Of a stretch of 8,340 nucleotides of DNA, positions 1 through 6,224 are shown in pieces. Source of the DNA: an uncultured Oscillospiraceae bacterium (GTDB lineage: Bacteria > Bacillota > Clostridia > Oscillospirales > Oscillospiraceae). The notes under the pieces were generated by a model. The model was not told where the DNA came from and did no database searches. It worked only from the letters and a program-made list of their open reading frames with translations. Each line of letters starts with the position of its first letter. Position 1 is the stretch's first letter. The translations under genes and the position numbers were made by a program. The stretch spans positions 1 through 8,340 of the forward strand of contig CAAERF010000439.1 in the NCBI GenBank assembly GCA_900758315.1, written 5' to 3'.

Positions 1-196
1 CCCGCCGTTTCTTTTTGCTTCCTATCAATCACATTCTCCCGGCTTGGTGCTGATCAGTTTATACACTTTTCCGGTTTGGTGCTGCGTGCTTTCAAAGGAT
101 TATAATTAAGATTAGACACATGATTGCCGAGTTTTCCGAGTAGTCTGGATTAAAAATGCTCGACCGGAGCCGTTCAATTCACTGCTCAAGAATCCA
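1..196. other. Gene-free left edge with a short direct repeat
   Basis: No credible coding sequence was found on either strand. Two near-identical 14-base copies (CCGGCTTGGTGCTG at 39-52 and CCGGTTTGGTGCTG at 71-84) are spaced 32 bases apart, and the similarity extends a few bases further upstream. On the minus strand this is the trailer of the leftward three-gene operon. A weak hairpin there (158-170, 4-bp stem, five-base loop) is followed by five T residues and could end that transcript, but the stem is short. The next leftward gene, if any, starts beyond the window. Confidence 0.4.
152..170 (-). terminator. Weak candidate terminator after the leftward operon
   Basis: Read on the minus strand, GCTC-CGGTC-GAGC is followed by A and then five T residues, about 30 bases beyond the stop codon of the binding-protein-like gene. 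Position and order fit a rho-independent terminator. A 4-bp stem is below what such sites usually have, so this may be chance, and transcription could continue past the left edge. Confidence 0.25.
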
Positions 197-1114
197 TTAA
201 AAAACATTCACAGCACTAGGTAAATGCTTTGTATACATAGCGAGAAATTCTTCCGGATCGAGCGCTTCCAACCATTTTGCCGATGGGCAGGCAAATAAAC
301 CAGTCTCTTGCTTGCTGTGCAATGTTGTGCAGGCAGGATACAGTATCAGATCTCCGTTGGCAACATAGAAATCGCATAACTCCTGGCATAGAATCTCGTT
401 TGCAATGTAACGCGCGACATCCTCCGGCAGAGATTTACGGGCGCAAAAGTAGGACGGTATCAGAACTGCTCCTTCCTGAGGAGTATATAAAAATGTTTCT
501 TTCTCATCTGCGCGAAGACCGTATAACGAGGGGCAAAGCGCAGTGTTTGCTTGCTGTTGGCGTACCGCTTGATATGCGCCAATTGGCATATCCGTCACGA
601 GGCTACTACTCAAGATATTCTCTGCGGCTTGCTTGCCATATGCTTCCCATATATACTTAACTACGGTCTTTACAGCAGAGTTATTAATGCCACCAAATGC
701 CAAACTTGTTTGTTCGGTGAGGCGTTTGGTGCGGCAACTCTCTGGAGTATGTGTAAAGTATGTTAAGGGAATTGATGCTACAGGCAGAAGTTCCGGGGCT
801 CGACAAACCTGTTCGAGTGATGGAATATTGCGCAGAGGCACCCATTCTTCTACATTATACAGGCTATGCCTAATTTTATTATAGATACGGGAATCCTCAA
901 ACACCTCCAAATCAGCAGATACTATGATGTCCGGCAATTCTGCATTAGGTTGTGCCAGATATTCGAACATGTGTTGTGGATATCCAAGACCAAAATATCG
1001 AACTTCAAGCTCGATGCCGCGTGCGCGCAGCTTTTCTGTTAGTTTTGCTAAAAACATTTTTTCTTGTCGGTGCAATACACAAATATGGCTCCAATATAAC
1101 AGTACGTGCTTCAT
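197..1114 (-). CDS. Substrate-binding-protein-like protein without signal peptide
   Basis: The 305-residue protein has the look of the type 2 periplasmic-binding-protein fold used by ABC importers. Its order is a beta strand (HVLLYWS), an amphipathic helix (about 16-31), a second strand, a PDIIVSADLE segment (61-70) typical of the first-lobe hinge, and a second lobe after about 140. There is no N-terminal signal peptide or lipobox, since the protein starts MKHVLLYWSH, so it should stay in the cytoplasm. It has nine cysteines (12, 104, 127, 194, 224, 243, 247, 262, 276), which is many for an extracellular binder and compatible with a reduced compartment or metal contact. The ATG overlaps the stop of the upstream ATPase by four bases (ATGA), so the genes are probably translationally coupled. 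An AAGGGG-like ribosome site lies ten bases upstream. Family assignment is from fold-like features only and the ligand is unknown. It may be an enzyme or chaperone using this fold rather than a transporter part. Confidence 0.65.
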   Translation of the reverse strand: MKHVLLYWSHICVLHRQEKMFLAKLTEKLRARGIELEVRYFGLGYPQHMFEYLAQPNAELPDIIVSADLEVFEDSRIYNKIRHSLYNVEEWVPLRNIPSLEQVCRAPELLPVASIPLTYFTHTPESCRTKRLTEQTSLAFGGINNSAVKTVVKYIWEAYGKQAAENILSSSLVTDMPIGAYQAVRQQQANTALCPSLYGLRADEKETFLYTPQEGAVLIPSYFCARKSLPEDVARYIANEILCQELCDFYVANGDLILYPACTTLHSKQETGLFACPSAKWLEALDPEEFLAMYTKHLPSAVNVF

Positions 1115-1854
1115 GCCAAGGTGTCCCCTTTCCTTAGTAGAGTTTGATAATGTAGCTGACGGTGATAAGCTTCACCCAATTCTTTGTACAAGGCGGCTTC
1201 TCCGTCTGTTCGTGTTACGACTGAGCACACTGCGCCACCCCGCAAAACGATTCGCTGATGTGACATTAAAGCGGTGTGAGTGTCATGGGTTACTACAAGA
1301 ACAAGCTTTTCCTTACTCTGCAGAAGTTGAAGTGCGCGTTCTTTGTCAATACCTGCATTTTCAATCTCGTCTATCAGTACAACGGGACTATCACATATTA
1401 AGGCAATGTCCGCAATCATCAGAGCACGAGATTGACCACCACTAAGTTCGTTCAAATTAGCAGTTAATAGTACCGGCTCAGGGGTTATCTCATTTGTGAG
1501 CGCAAGAACCTCTGAAGGGGTTACACTGCAACCACGGCAATGAGCGTGTAAATGCAAAAACTCATCAACAGTAGAATCCAGCACAAATCTCATATTTTGC
1601 CCCAGATGTGCCACCAATTGACTGGACATCTGTTGCCGCTTCTCGGGGGGAACAACGGCATTATCCAGCAGCACATGTCTGTGCGTAATGGAATCTCCAC
1701 CAGCAAGTTGCTCGATATCTTTGATGAAACGCGATTTTCCGGATCCTGTACTTCCTACAATGGTATACAGTTTACCGCGTTGCAGCTCAATAGAAGTAAA
1801 CGCTTCACATGTGCCATCTTTACCGCTGCCCGGCAAAACTGTTATTGTTTGCAT
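1111..1854 (-). CDS. Soluble ABC-type ATPase lacking a permease partner
   Basis: This 247-residue protein is a single ATP-binding cassette. It has Walker A GSTGSGKS (34-41), a Q-loop Gln at 86 (HLGQNM), the signature LSGGQ (137-141), Walker B VVLIDE (158-163) with catalytic Glu163, and the switch His190 (VVTHD). All ATPase residues are present, so it should hydrolyse ATP as a dimer. The D-loop reads NAGID rather than the usual SALD. No membrane segment or adjacent permease is seen in its operon. Its partners are instead a GTPase upstream (13-base overlap) and a signal-less binding-protein-like gene downstream (4-base overlap). A clear AAGGAG site lies eight bases before the ATG, inside the GTPase gene. 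Function is unknown. A non-transport role such as driving a conformational or cofactor-insertion step is inference, and service to a permease encoded elsewhere is the alternative. Confidence 0.8.
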   Translation of the reverse strand: MQTITVLPGSGKDGTCEAFTSIELQRGKLYTIVGSTGSGKSRFIKDIEQLAGGDSITHRHVLLDNAVVPPEKRQQMSSQLVAHLGQNMRFVLDSTVDEFLHLHAHCRGCSVTPSEVLALTNEITPEPVLLTANLNELSGGQSRALMIADIALICDSPVVLIDEIENAGIDKERALQLLQSKEKLVLVVTHDTHTALMSHQRIVLRGGAVCSVVTRTDGEAALYKELGEAYHRQLHYQTLLRKGDTLA

Positions 1855-2573
1855 ATTGCGTTCTCCTTAAAATCTATTTTTCCAACGACACCTTGCTGAT
1901 AGGCTGTACCAACTCGTGTTTCGCCTACGCAGTAGGAGCACACACCACTGGGCATTGTGTGCCGCAATGTATCCTCAGTAAAGTCCATATGGCGGGGTTG
2001 GGTAAGTAACCATTGTGCCAGTAGGTCAATACCATAACCGGCAAGAGCATCAACAGGGAAAATTTTCGCTTGGGGATTGATTTGCCCAATTTGCCAGCAA
2101 ATGATCTCCATTTCGGCCTGTGAAATCATGTCCACCTTAGTGAGAACTACAAAATCAGCTTGCGTCAGCATTGGACCAAGTTGTCCAGGCGCTTTGCAGC
2201 TGACGGTACAATCGACAACGCAGCCGGCCAACATATGCTTGGTGGCTGGTGAACAACGATGACAAAGACCGGCTGTTTCGATGACGAGCAAATTCCTTTG
2301 CATTGCGTCGGTCCATTGCCAGAGTTCCGGAAGGTTAGAAACCAGAAAATGGTCCGGGCAAATATCACCGCTTAATCCGGTCACGCAGGGATATTTCATT
2401 TTTTGAAATGTTACAGCATCTTTAGATTGCAGACAGTCAATCTTACAAACACAAGGTGATTCGCCTGATTGATCTAAAAGCGGTAACAAGCTTTTCAATA
2501 CTGCGGTTTTGCCCACAGCAGATGCTCCGGAAAAAAGAAAAACATGGAATGGCAATTGAATTCGTCCTTTCAT
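1842..2573 (-). CDS. CobW/HypB/UreG-type GTPase with cysteine pairs
   Basis: This 243-residue G3E-like P-loop GTPase has Walker A GASAVGKT (16-23), a switch region around CKIDCLQSKD (43-52), the ETAG motif (99-102, the G3 position in this group) and TKVD (145-148, the G4 guanine-specificity motif). Proteins of this group deliver or insert metals (HypB and UreG nickel, CobW cobalt, others zinc) using GTP. Here ETAG is followed at once by C104-HR-C107, and a second pair C212-SY-C215 sits in the C-terminal part before GETRVG. Together they could form a four-cysteine metal or iron-sulfur site. A C at 72 (SGDICPDH) lies roughly where CobW has its CxCC motif, but that motif is not conserved. The gene leads the leftward operon, and its last 13 bases overlap the ATPase start. 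Its ribosome site is weak (GAAGA close to the ATG). A Crp/Fnr-like palindrome lies ten bases before the start codon. The metal is not predictable from sequence. Confidence 0.8.
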   Translation of the reverse strand: MKGRIQLPFHVFLFSGASAVGKTAVLKSLLPLLDQSGESPCVCKIDCLQSKDAVTFQKMKYPCVTGLSGDICPDHFLVSNLPELWQWTDAMQRNLLVIETAGLCHRCSPATKHMLAGCVVDCTVSCKAPGQLGPMLTQADFVVLTKVDMISQAEMEIICWQIGQINPQAKIFPVDALAGYGIDLLAQWLLTQPRHMDFTEDTLRHTMPSGVCSYCVGETRVGTAYQQGVVGKIDFKENAICKQ

Positions 2574-2582
2574 TGATCTTCG

Positions 2583-2598
2583 GTTAGGTATAGCTTAC
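2583..2598. promoter_or_regulatory. Degenerate Crp/Fnr-like operator before the leftward genes
   Basis: GTTAGG-TATA-GCTTAC matches 10 of the 12 half-site bases of the perfect palindrome found 110 bases away at 2692-2709 (GTTAGC-N4-GCTAAC), with identical 4-base spacing. It lies ten bases upstream of the GTPase start codon, over the expected leader. Two copies of one motif, one before each divergent gene, suggest control of both arms by the Crp/Fnr protein encoded here. This is inference from sequence. Confidence 0.45.
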
Positions 2599-2653
2599 TC
2601 CTGCGCTTGCACTTTGTCAGTATCAGGTGAGACTCACAAACAAAATTACTCTC

Positions 2654-2683
2654 TTGACGCTGATGCCAAATGTGGTGTATTAT
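2654..2683 (+). promoter_or_regulatory. Sigma-A-type promoter of the regulator/importer operon
   Basis: The -35 TTGACG (2654-2659) and -10 TATTAT (2678-2683) are separated by 18 bases, and each differs from consensus at one or two positions. Transcription should start near 2690, immediately before the palindrome at 2692-2709. No comparably good promoter was found for the leftward genes. CTGACA-N17-TAAGCT on the minus strand is a weak possibility. Confidence 0.7.
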
Positions 2684-2691
2684 ATTTTAGC

Positions 2692-2709
2692 AGTTAGCTG
2701 GCGCTAACT
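2692..2709. promoter_or_regulatory. Perfect 18-bp palindrome, probable Crp/Fnr operator
   Basis: AGTTAGC-TGGC-GCTAACT is a perfect 7-bp inverted repeat around a 4-base centre. This size and spacing is the usual architecture for a Crp/Fnr dimer (half-sites about 5 bp, 4-6 bp centre), although the half-site differs from both the FNR (TTGAT) and CRP (TGTGA) boxes. It covers about +2 to +20 of the predicted transcript of the Crp/Fnr gene itself, a position that usually means repression. Autorepression is therefore the first guess. A leader hairpin acting in RNA is the alternative. Confidence 0.6.
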
Positions 2710-2723
2710 TGGACGGGATTTCA

Positions 2724-3407
2724 ATGTATAGAGTTGATAGAGAAATGGATATTCGTGAGAAACTTTCTATATGTCCATTACTTGCAGAGCTTCCGCTTAG
2801 ACAAACAGATGTTTCTGAGCGGAGCTTCCGTGCAGGACAAATCATTAGCGATAGGCTGGGAGGAATTCCGGCTGTAGGAATGATTTTGTCTGGACGTGTA
2901 GATGCATATTCGGTGGCTTTGGACGGCAAGGATGTATTGCTGAATTCATTGACAAGCGGAGAATGTTTCGGAGTTTGCAACCTTCTGGCTAAAGCTGAAC
3001 TCAAAACTGTATTGCGCTGTGCAGAGGACACTACGATTTTGTATGTGACGAAGCCTGTACTGCTTTCATTGATGAAACAGAAAGTCGATTTTGCCGTGCG
3101 CTATGCAGAAATGTGTAATCAGAAAATCCAGTTTCTTATCCATCGAATTGAGCTTTTAACCATGCAATCTTGTCGAGGTCGTGTTATTGCCTATCTACTG
3201 GAAAAGAAAGATGCTTCTAACCTGGTTCATGTGACAGTATCTCGTGAGGATTTAGCCAGACAATTAGGTGTAAGCCGTGCTGCTCTCTTTAGAGAGTTAT
3301 CTACCTTGCAAGGTCGGAACGCAATTAGTGCCGAAGGAAATACAATACACCTGTCGGACGTAACATTGCTGGAAGATATACTTTACCATTCCAATGACAC
3401 AAAATGA
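2724..3407 (+). CDS. Crp/Fnr-family transcriptional regulator
   Basis: This regulator of about 227 residues has an N-terminal cyclic-nucleotide-binding-like beta barrel (roughly residues 35-112), a long dimerisation helix (about 118-148) and a C-terminal winged helix-turn-helix with VSREDLARQLGVSRAALFRE at about 172-191. The phosphate-binding cassette of cAMP receptors is only partly kept (KTVLRCA where CRP has RSAWVRA). No Fnr-type N-terminal cysteine cluster is visible, so the signal is unknown. In the recognition helix the Glu that reads G in CRP/FNR boxes appears to be Ala (SRAALFR against RETVxR), consistent with a non-standard operator. I chose ATG at 2724 because GGACGG lies six bases upstream. 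TTG at 2709 has no ribosome site and overlaps the palindrome, and ATG at 2745 is a further possibility. The gene is first in the importer operon, with the lipoprotein gene starting 15 bases after its stop. Confidence 0.85.
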   Translation: MYRVDREMDIREKLSICPLLAELPLRQTDVSERSFRAGQIISDRLGGIPAVGMILSGRVDAYSVALDGKDVLLNSLTSGECFGVCNLLAKAELKTVLRCAEDTTILYVTKPVLLSLMKQKVDFAVRYAEMCNQKIQFLIHRIELLTMQSCRGRVIAYLLEKKDASNLVHVTVSREDLARQLGVSRAALFRELSTLQGRNAISAEGNTIHLSDVTLLEDILYHSNDTK

Positions 3408-3422
3408 GAAAGGAATTATACT

Positions 3423-4511
3423 ATGAAAAAAATTGTTTCGATGATATGCGCAGTTTCTCTTTCTGCAGCCTTACTTGTCGGATGTGGATCTTCAGCCTCG
3501 TCTAAAAGCGCAGTTTCTTCCGAATCAGAGGTGGCATCTTCTAAAGAGGCAGTGGAATCTACGCCGGTTTCTGCTGAAGCAACTTCCGAAACGGCTACAA
3601 CGAACCCGGTCAACGTCAATGTTACTGCTATGAAGGGACCTACGGCCATGGGCATGGTTGAATTCATGAGCGAAGCCGATAACGGTGAGTTAACCGACAA
3701 TAATTACAATTTTACATTGGCTGCAGCGCCAGATGAAGTTTCTGCCGCTTTGGCTCAAGGCACAACCGATATTGCAGCAGTGCCTGCAAACCTTGCTTCT
3801 GTTCTTTATAACAACACTAACGGCGGCGTAGAAGTGCTGGCAATCAATACCTTGGGTGTGCTTTATATCGTCGAAAGCGGAGATACTGTACAGTCTGTAG
3901 AGGATCTGCGCGGCAAAACAATTTATGCAAGCGGTAAAGGCAGCACGCCGGAATATGTCTTGAATTATATCCTGTCTCAGAACGGAATTGATCCGGATAC
4001 AGATGTGACCATTGAGTGGAAAAGCGAGCACGCTGAGTGCTTGTCTGCTTTGATGAGCGAGGGAAACGGAATTGCGATGCTACCCCAGCCGTTTGTGACG
4101 ACCGCGCAAACAAAAAGTGACAACATTCGTGTGGCGTTGGATCTGACCAATGAGTGGGACAAACTGCAGGTTGACAGCGATACTCCCTCTGCACTCATTA
4201 CTGGTGTAGCCGTTGTTCGTACAGAATTTGCTGAGGAGCATCCTGAAGCAGTGACCGCGTTTATGGAGCATTACAAAGAGTCCGTCAATTTTGTGAACGA
4301 AAACACTTCTGATGCTGCCCAGCTGATTGGCTCTTATGATATTGTACCTGCAGCTGTCGCAGAGAAAGCTTTGCCTGCTTGCAATATCGTTTACATTACC
4401 GGAAATGAGATGAAAAACAAGCTTTCTGGATACCTGAATGTCTTGTTTGAGCAGAATCCGAAGGCTGTTGGCGGTAATGTACCCGGTGATGATTTCTACT
4501 ACGCCGACTGA
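3423..4511 (+). CDS. ABC importer substrate-binding lipoprotein (SsuA/NMT1-like)
   Basis: This 362-residue protein begins with a lipoprotein signal: MKK, a hydrophobic core, and the lipobox L-V-G-C with Cys21 as the lipidated residue. A Ser/Ala/Glu-rich linker (about 22-60) tethers it to the outer face of the membrane. The binding domain (about 65-350) has the type 2 periplasmic-binding fold of the nitrate/sulfonate/taurine/thiamine-precursor group. Visible are a first lobe with the conserved pattern TDIAAVPANLASVLYNN (116-132), LRGKTIYASGKGSTPEYVL in the second region, and MLPQPF near the middle of the domain. The following permease and ATPase complete the transporter. The ribosome site AAAGGA lies eight bases before the ATG, and the gap from the regulator stop is 15 bases, so co-transcription is likely. 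The binding-pocket residues do not point to a known ligand. Sulfonates, pyrimidine precursors and metal complexes are all possible. Confidence 0.88.
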   Translation: MKKIVSMICAVSLSAALLVGCGSSASSKSAVSSESEVASSKEAVESTPVSAEATSETATTNPVNVNVTAMKGPTAMGMVEFMSEADNGELTDNNYNFTLAAAPDEVSAALAQGTTDIAAVPANLASVLYNNTNGGVEVLAINTLGVLYIVESGDTVQSVEDLRGKTIYASGKGSTPEYVLNYILSQNGIDPDTDVTIEWKSEHAECLSALMSEGNGIAMLPQPFVTTAQTKSDNIRVALDLTNEWDKLQVDSDTPSALITGVAVVRTEFAEEHPEAVTAFMEHYKESVNFVNENTSDAAQLIGSYDIVPAAVAEKALPACNIVYITGNEMKNKLSGYLNVLFEQNPKAVGGNVPGDDFYYAD

Positions 4512-4516
4512 GATCA

Positions 4517-5266
4517 ATGAGACATTATAAAGCTATCCGTGCATGGGCTGTGGTATTCTGGCTGATAATATGGCAGCTTGGCGCAATGGCACTTAACCAA
4601 TCGATCATATTAGTATCGCCTATTCAGGTATTGGTGCGATTGGCGCAATTAAGTGTAACAGCGGATTTCTGGAATGCTATCGCATATTCATTGTGTCGGA
4701 TTGCCTTAGGCTTTATAGTGGGAATTATATTCGGCACATGGTTAGCAGCATTATCAGCACATTTTCGCCGGATTGAAGAACTGCTTGCCCCCGCTATGCT
4801 TGCAGTGCGCTCAATTCCTGTAGCATCATTCATCATTTTAGCGCTAATTTTGTTTTCGTCACATAACCTATCTGTATTGATTTCGTTCTTAATGGTTCTC
4901 CCCATCATTTATGCGAGCGTACTAGAGGGAATCAGGGCGGCAGATCATCAGCTTTTAGAGATGGCTAAGTTGTTTCGCGTTCCACCGGTACGGTGCATTC
5001 GATATGTATACCTTCCGCAGGTAATGCCGTATTTCCATTCCGCATGCGGATCGGCACTCGGTCTGTGCTGGAAAGCGGGTATCGCAGCAGAGGTTATCGG
5101 AATGCCACGAGGTTCTATCGGCGAATGTCTCCAACAGGCAAAAGTATATCTGGATACTCCAGACTTGTTTGCGTGGACGCTTGTTATTGTGGTCATCAGT
5201 CTGGCATTCGAAAAGGTTTTCATTGCCTTTATGAATGCCTGTACCGTATGGCTGGAGAGGATCTGA
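4517..5266 (+). CDS. ABC importer permease (SsuC/TauC/ThiX-like)
   Basis: This 249-residue inner-membrane protein of the binding-protein-dependent permease family has about six membrane segments (roughly 8-27, 61-81, 93-113, 117-138, 175-196 and 216-238). The cytoplasmic EAA loop that docks on the ATPase is seen at about 148-170 (EMAKLFRVPP...YVYLPQ). The usual central Gly of that loop is not obvious. Length is typical for SsuC-like subunits. The start lies five bases after the lipoprotein stop with only a weak ribosome site, so translation is probably coupled. Two copies would form the channel with the ATPase that follows. The family assignment is firm and the substrate is unknown. Confidence 0.88.
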   Translation: MRHYKAIRAWAVVFWLIIWQLGAMALNQSIILVSPIQVLVRLAQLSVTADFWNAIAYSLCRIALGFIVGIIFGTWLAALSAHFRRIEELLAPAMLAVRSIPVASFIILALILFSSHNLSVLISFLMVLPIIYASVLEGIRAADHQLLEMAKLFRVPPVRCIRYVYLPQVMPYFHSACGSALGLCWKAGIAAEVIGMPRGSIGECLQQAKVYLDTPDLFAWTLVIVVISLAFEKVFIAFMNACTVWLERI

Positions 5267-5269
5267 TAT

Positions 5270-5845
5270 ATGCAGGATATTGTGATACGAAACTTATGTA
5301 AAGCATATGGCGCAAAAACAGTATTGCGCGATTTCTCTTGCATACTCCCTGCCGGAACGATCACAGGACTTATGGCACCATCTGGAGCGGGCAAGACTAC
5401 TCTGCTCCGAATTCTGATGGGATTTGAATCACCTGACTGTGGAACAATACACGGTCTCGATGAATTACGCCTCAGTGCAGTATTTCAAGAGGATCGATTG
5501 TGCGATAATCTGACACCCATTGGGAATCTTCGTCTCGTCACCCCATCTATGGCGAGTGAGGACGCCGCAAAGGCCTTGTGTGCTATCGGACTGTCGGATT
5601 GTTTGACACAGCCAGCGCGGGAACTATCTGGCGGTATGCGCCGCCGTGTTGCAATCCTTCGAGCCTTACTTGCCGACTATGATTTCCTACTTCTCGATGA
5701 GCCATTCAAAGGGCTTGACGAAAAGACAAAGGCCAATGTCATTTTTGATACACGCCGCCGTTGCAATAAGCGAACGGTTCTGATGGTTACACATGACAAG
5801 GATGAATTGTCGGCGATGGGTGCGGTTCAGACTATAAATTTATAG
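5270..5845 (+). CDS. Short ABC importer ATPase (SsuB/TauB-like)
   Basis: This 191-residue nucleotide-binding subunit would power the importer from the cytoplasmic side. Present are Walker A APSGAGKT (36-43), Q-loop Gln73 (VFQED), signature LSGGM (119-123), Walker B FLLLDEP (139-145) with Glu144, the D-loop GLD (148-150) and switch His175 (VTHD). The first Gly of Walker A is Ala here, which does not usually abolish function. The protein is shorter than typical SsuB/TauB subunits (about 240-260 residues). The missing part is C-terminal, after the H-loop, so the core is complete. The ribosome site GGAGAGG overlaps the end of the permease gene, and the ATG follows its stop by three bases. It is the last gene of the operon, and the terminator at 5961-6008 follows. 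Confidence 0.88.
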   Translation: MQDIVIRNLCKAYGAKTVLRDFSCILPAGTITGLMAPSGAGKTTLLRILMGFESPDCGTIHGLDELRLSAVFQEDRLCDNLTPIGNLRLVTPSMASEDAAKALCAIGLSDCLTQPARELSGGMRRRVAILRALLADYDFLLLDEPFKGLDEKTKANVIFDTRRRCNKRTVLMVTHDKDELSAMGAVQTINL

Positions 5846-5960
5846 CGACAAGAACGGCAACAATCGTTATTCAGAAGGGCCTGTTTGAGTTATCTGCTTT
5901 TTGGAAATCAGGGGGCCTATGGCGAGCGTTTTTTTGCTTCTGGAGGCATTTAACCGTAAA

Positions 5961-6008
5961 GAGGCTGCTGCACTTGGATTTTTTCCTTGTGCAACAGCCT
6001 CATTTTTT
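5961..6008 (+). terminator. Rho-independent terminator of the importer operon
   Basis: GAGGCTGCTGCAC (5961-5973) pairs with GTGCAACAGCCTC (5989-6001) through 12 of 13 positions with one C-A mismatch. It is closed by a T-rich loop and followed after one base by six T residues (6003-6008). It sits about 115 bases after the ATPase stop and should end the regulator/importer transcript. Confidence 0.85.
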
Positions 6009-6155
6009 GTGTGGCAGACAAAGCAAATTTATTTTCCGACACGCTGAGTTCCTATGCTGACGATACTGTGCCTGTTTCGCGTAAAAGTCAATACGCCAAA
6101 CAGTTTTACAGAGCCCTAGCCGGAACGAATTTATGATGCAGGAACGGGACGTTTG

Positions 6156-6184
6156 TTGACGGTTTCTCGCAAATGTGCTATCAT
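6156..6184 (+). promoter_or_regulatory. Promoter of the pilin-like gene
   Basis: TTGACG (6156-6161) and TATCAT (6179-6184) are separated by exactly 17 bases, with a second -10-like TATAAT immediately downstream. Transcription should begin near 6191, leaving a leader of about 30-35 bases that contains the GGAAGGA ribosome site. Confidence 0.75.
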
Positions 6185-6210
6185 TATAATGGATTAAAGT
6201 GACATTAAAT

Positions 6211-6217
6211 GGAAGGA
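6211..6217 (+). promoter_or_regulatory. Ribosome binding site that fixes a TTG start
   Basis: GGAAGGA lies seven bases before TTG at 6225. The first in-frame ATG (6240) is 22 bases away, too far for normal initiation. The TTG start is therefore preferred. Confidence 0.65.
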
Positions 6218-6224
6218 CGGCAAA

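Larger units (their letters stand above)
5846..6224. other. Intergenic region between importer operon and pilin gene
   Basis: This 379-base stretch holds a T-rich segment (seven T at 5929-5935), the terminator at 5961-6008, a short open frame at 6011-6136 without a ribosome site, and the pilin promoter at 6156-6184. No other coding sequence is convincing on either strand. The mixture of a terminator, a possible gene tail and a fresh promoter suggests a junction between formerly separate pieces of DNA, which is inference. Confidence 0.5.

Noticed and set aside
924..1445. 173-residue open frame on the plus strand opposite the ATPase and binding-like genes
   Set aside because: Cys/Arg-rich with no domain. 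The minus strand carries clear ABC motifs and coupled starts.
2709..2723. TTG start at 2709 for the Crp/Fnr gene
   Set aside because: No ribosome site precedes it and it overlaps the palindrome right after the predicted transcription start. ATG at 2724 has a better upstream context.
4838..4848. TTAGCGCTAA in the permease gene as a further Crp/Fnr operator
   Set aside because: It has the half-sites but lacks the 4-base spacer and lies inside coding sequence of a hydrophobic segment. Probably chance.
5961..6001. The GAGGCTG...CAGCCTC inverted repeat as an insertion-sequence end
   Set aside because: Similar strings occur at some insertion-sequence ends, but the short loop, adjoining T tract and position after an operon fit a terminator better, and no transposase is nearby.
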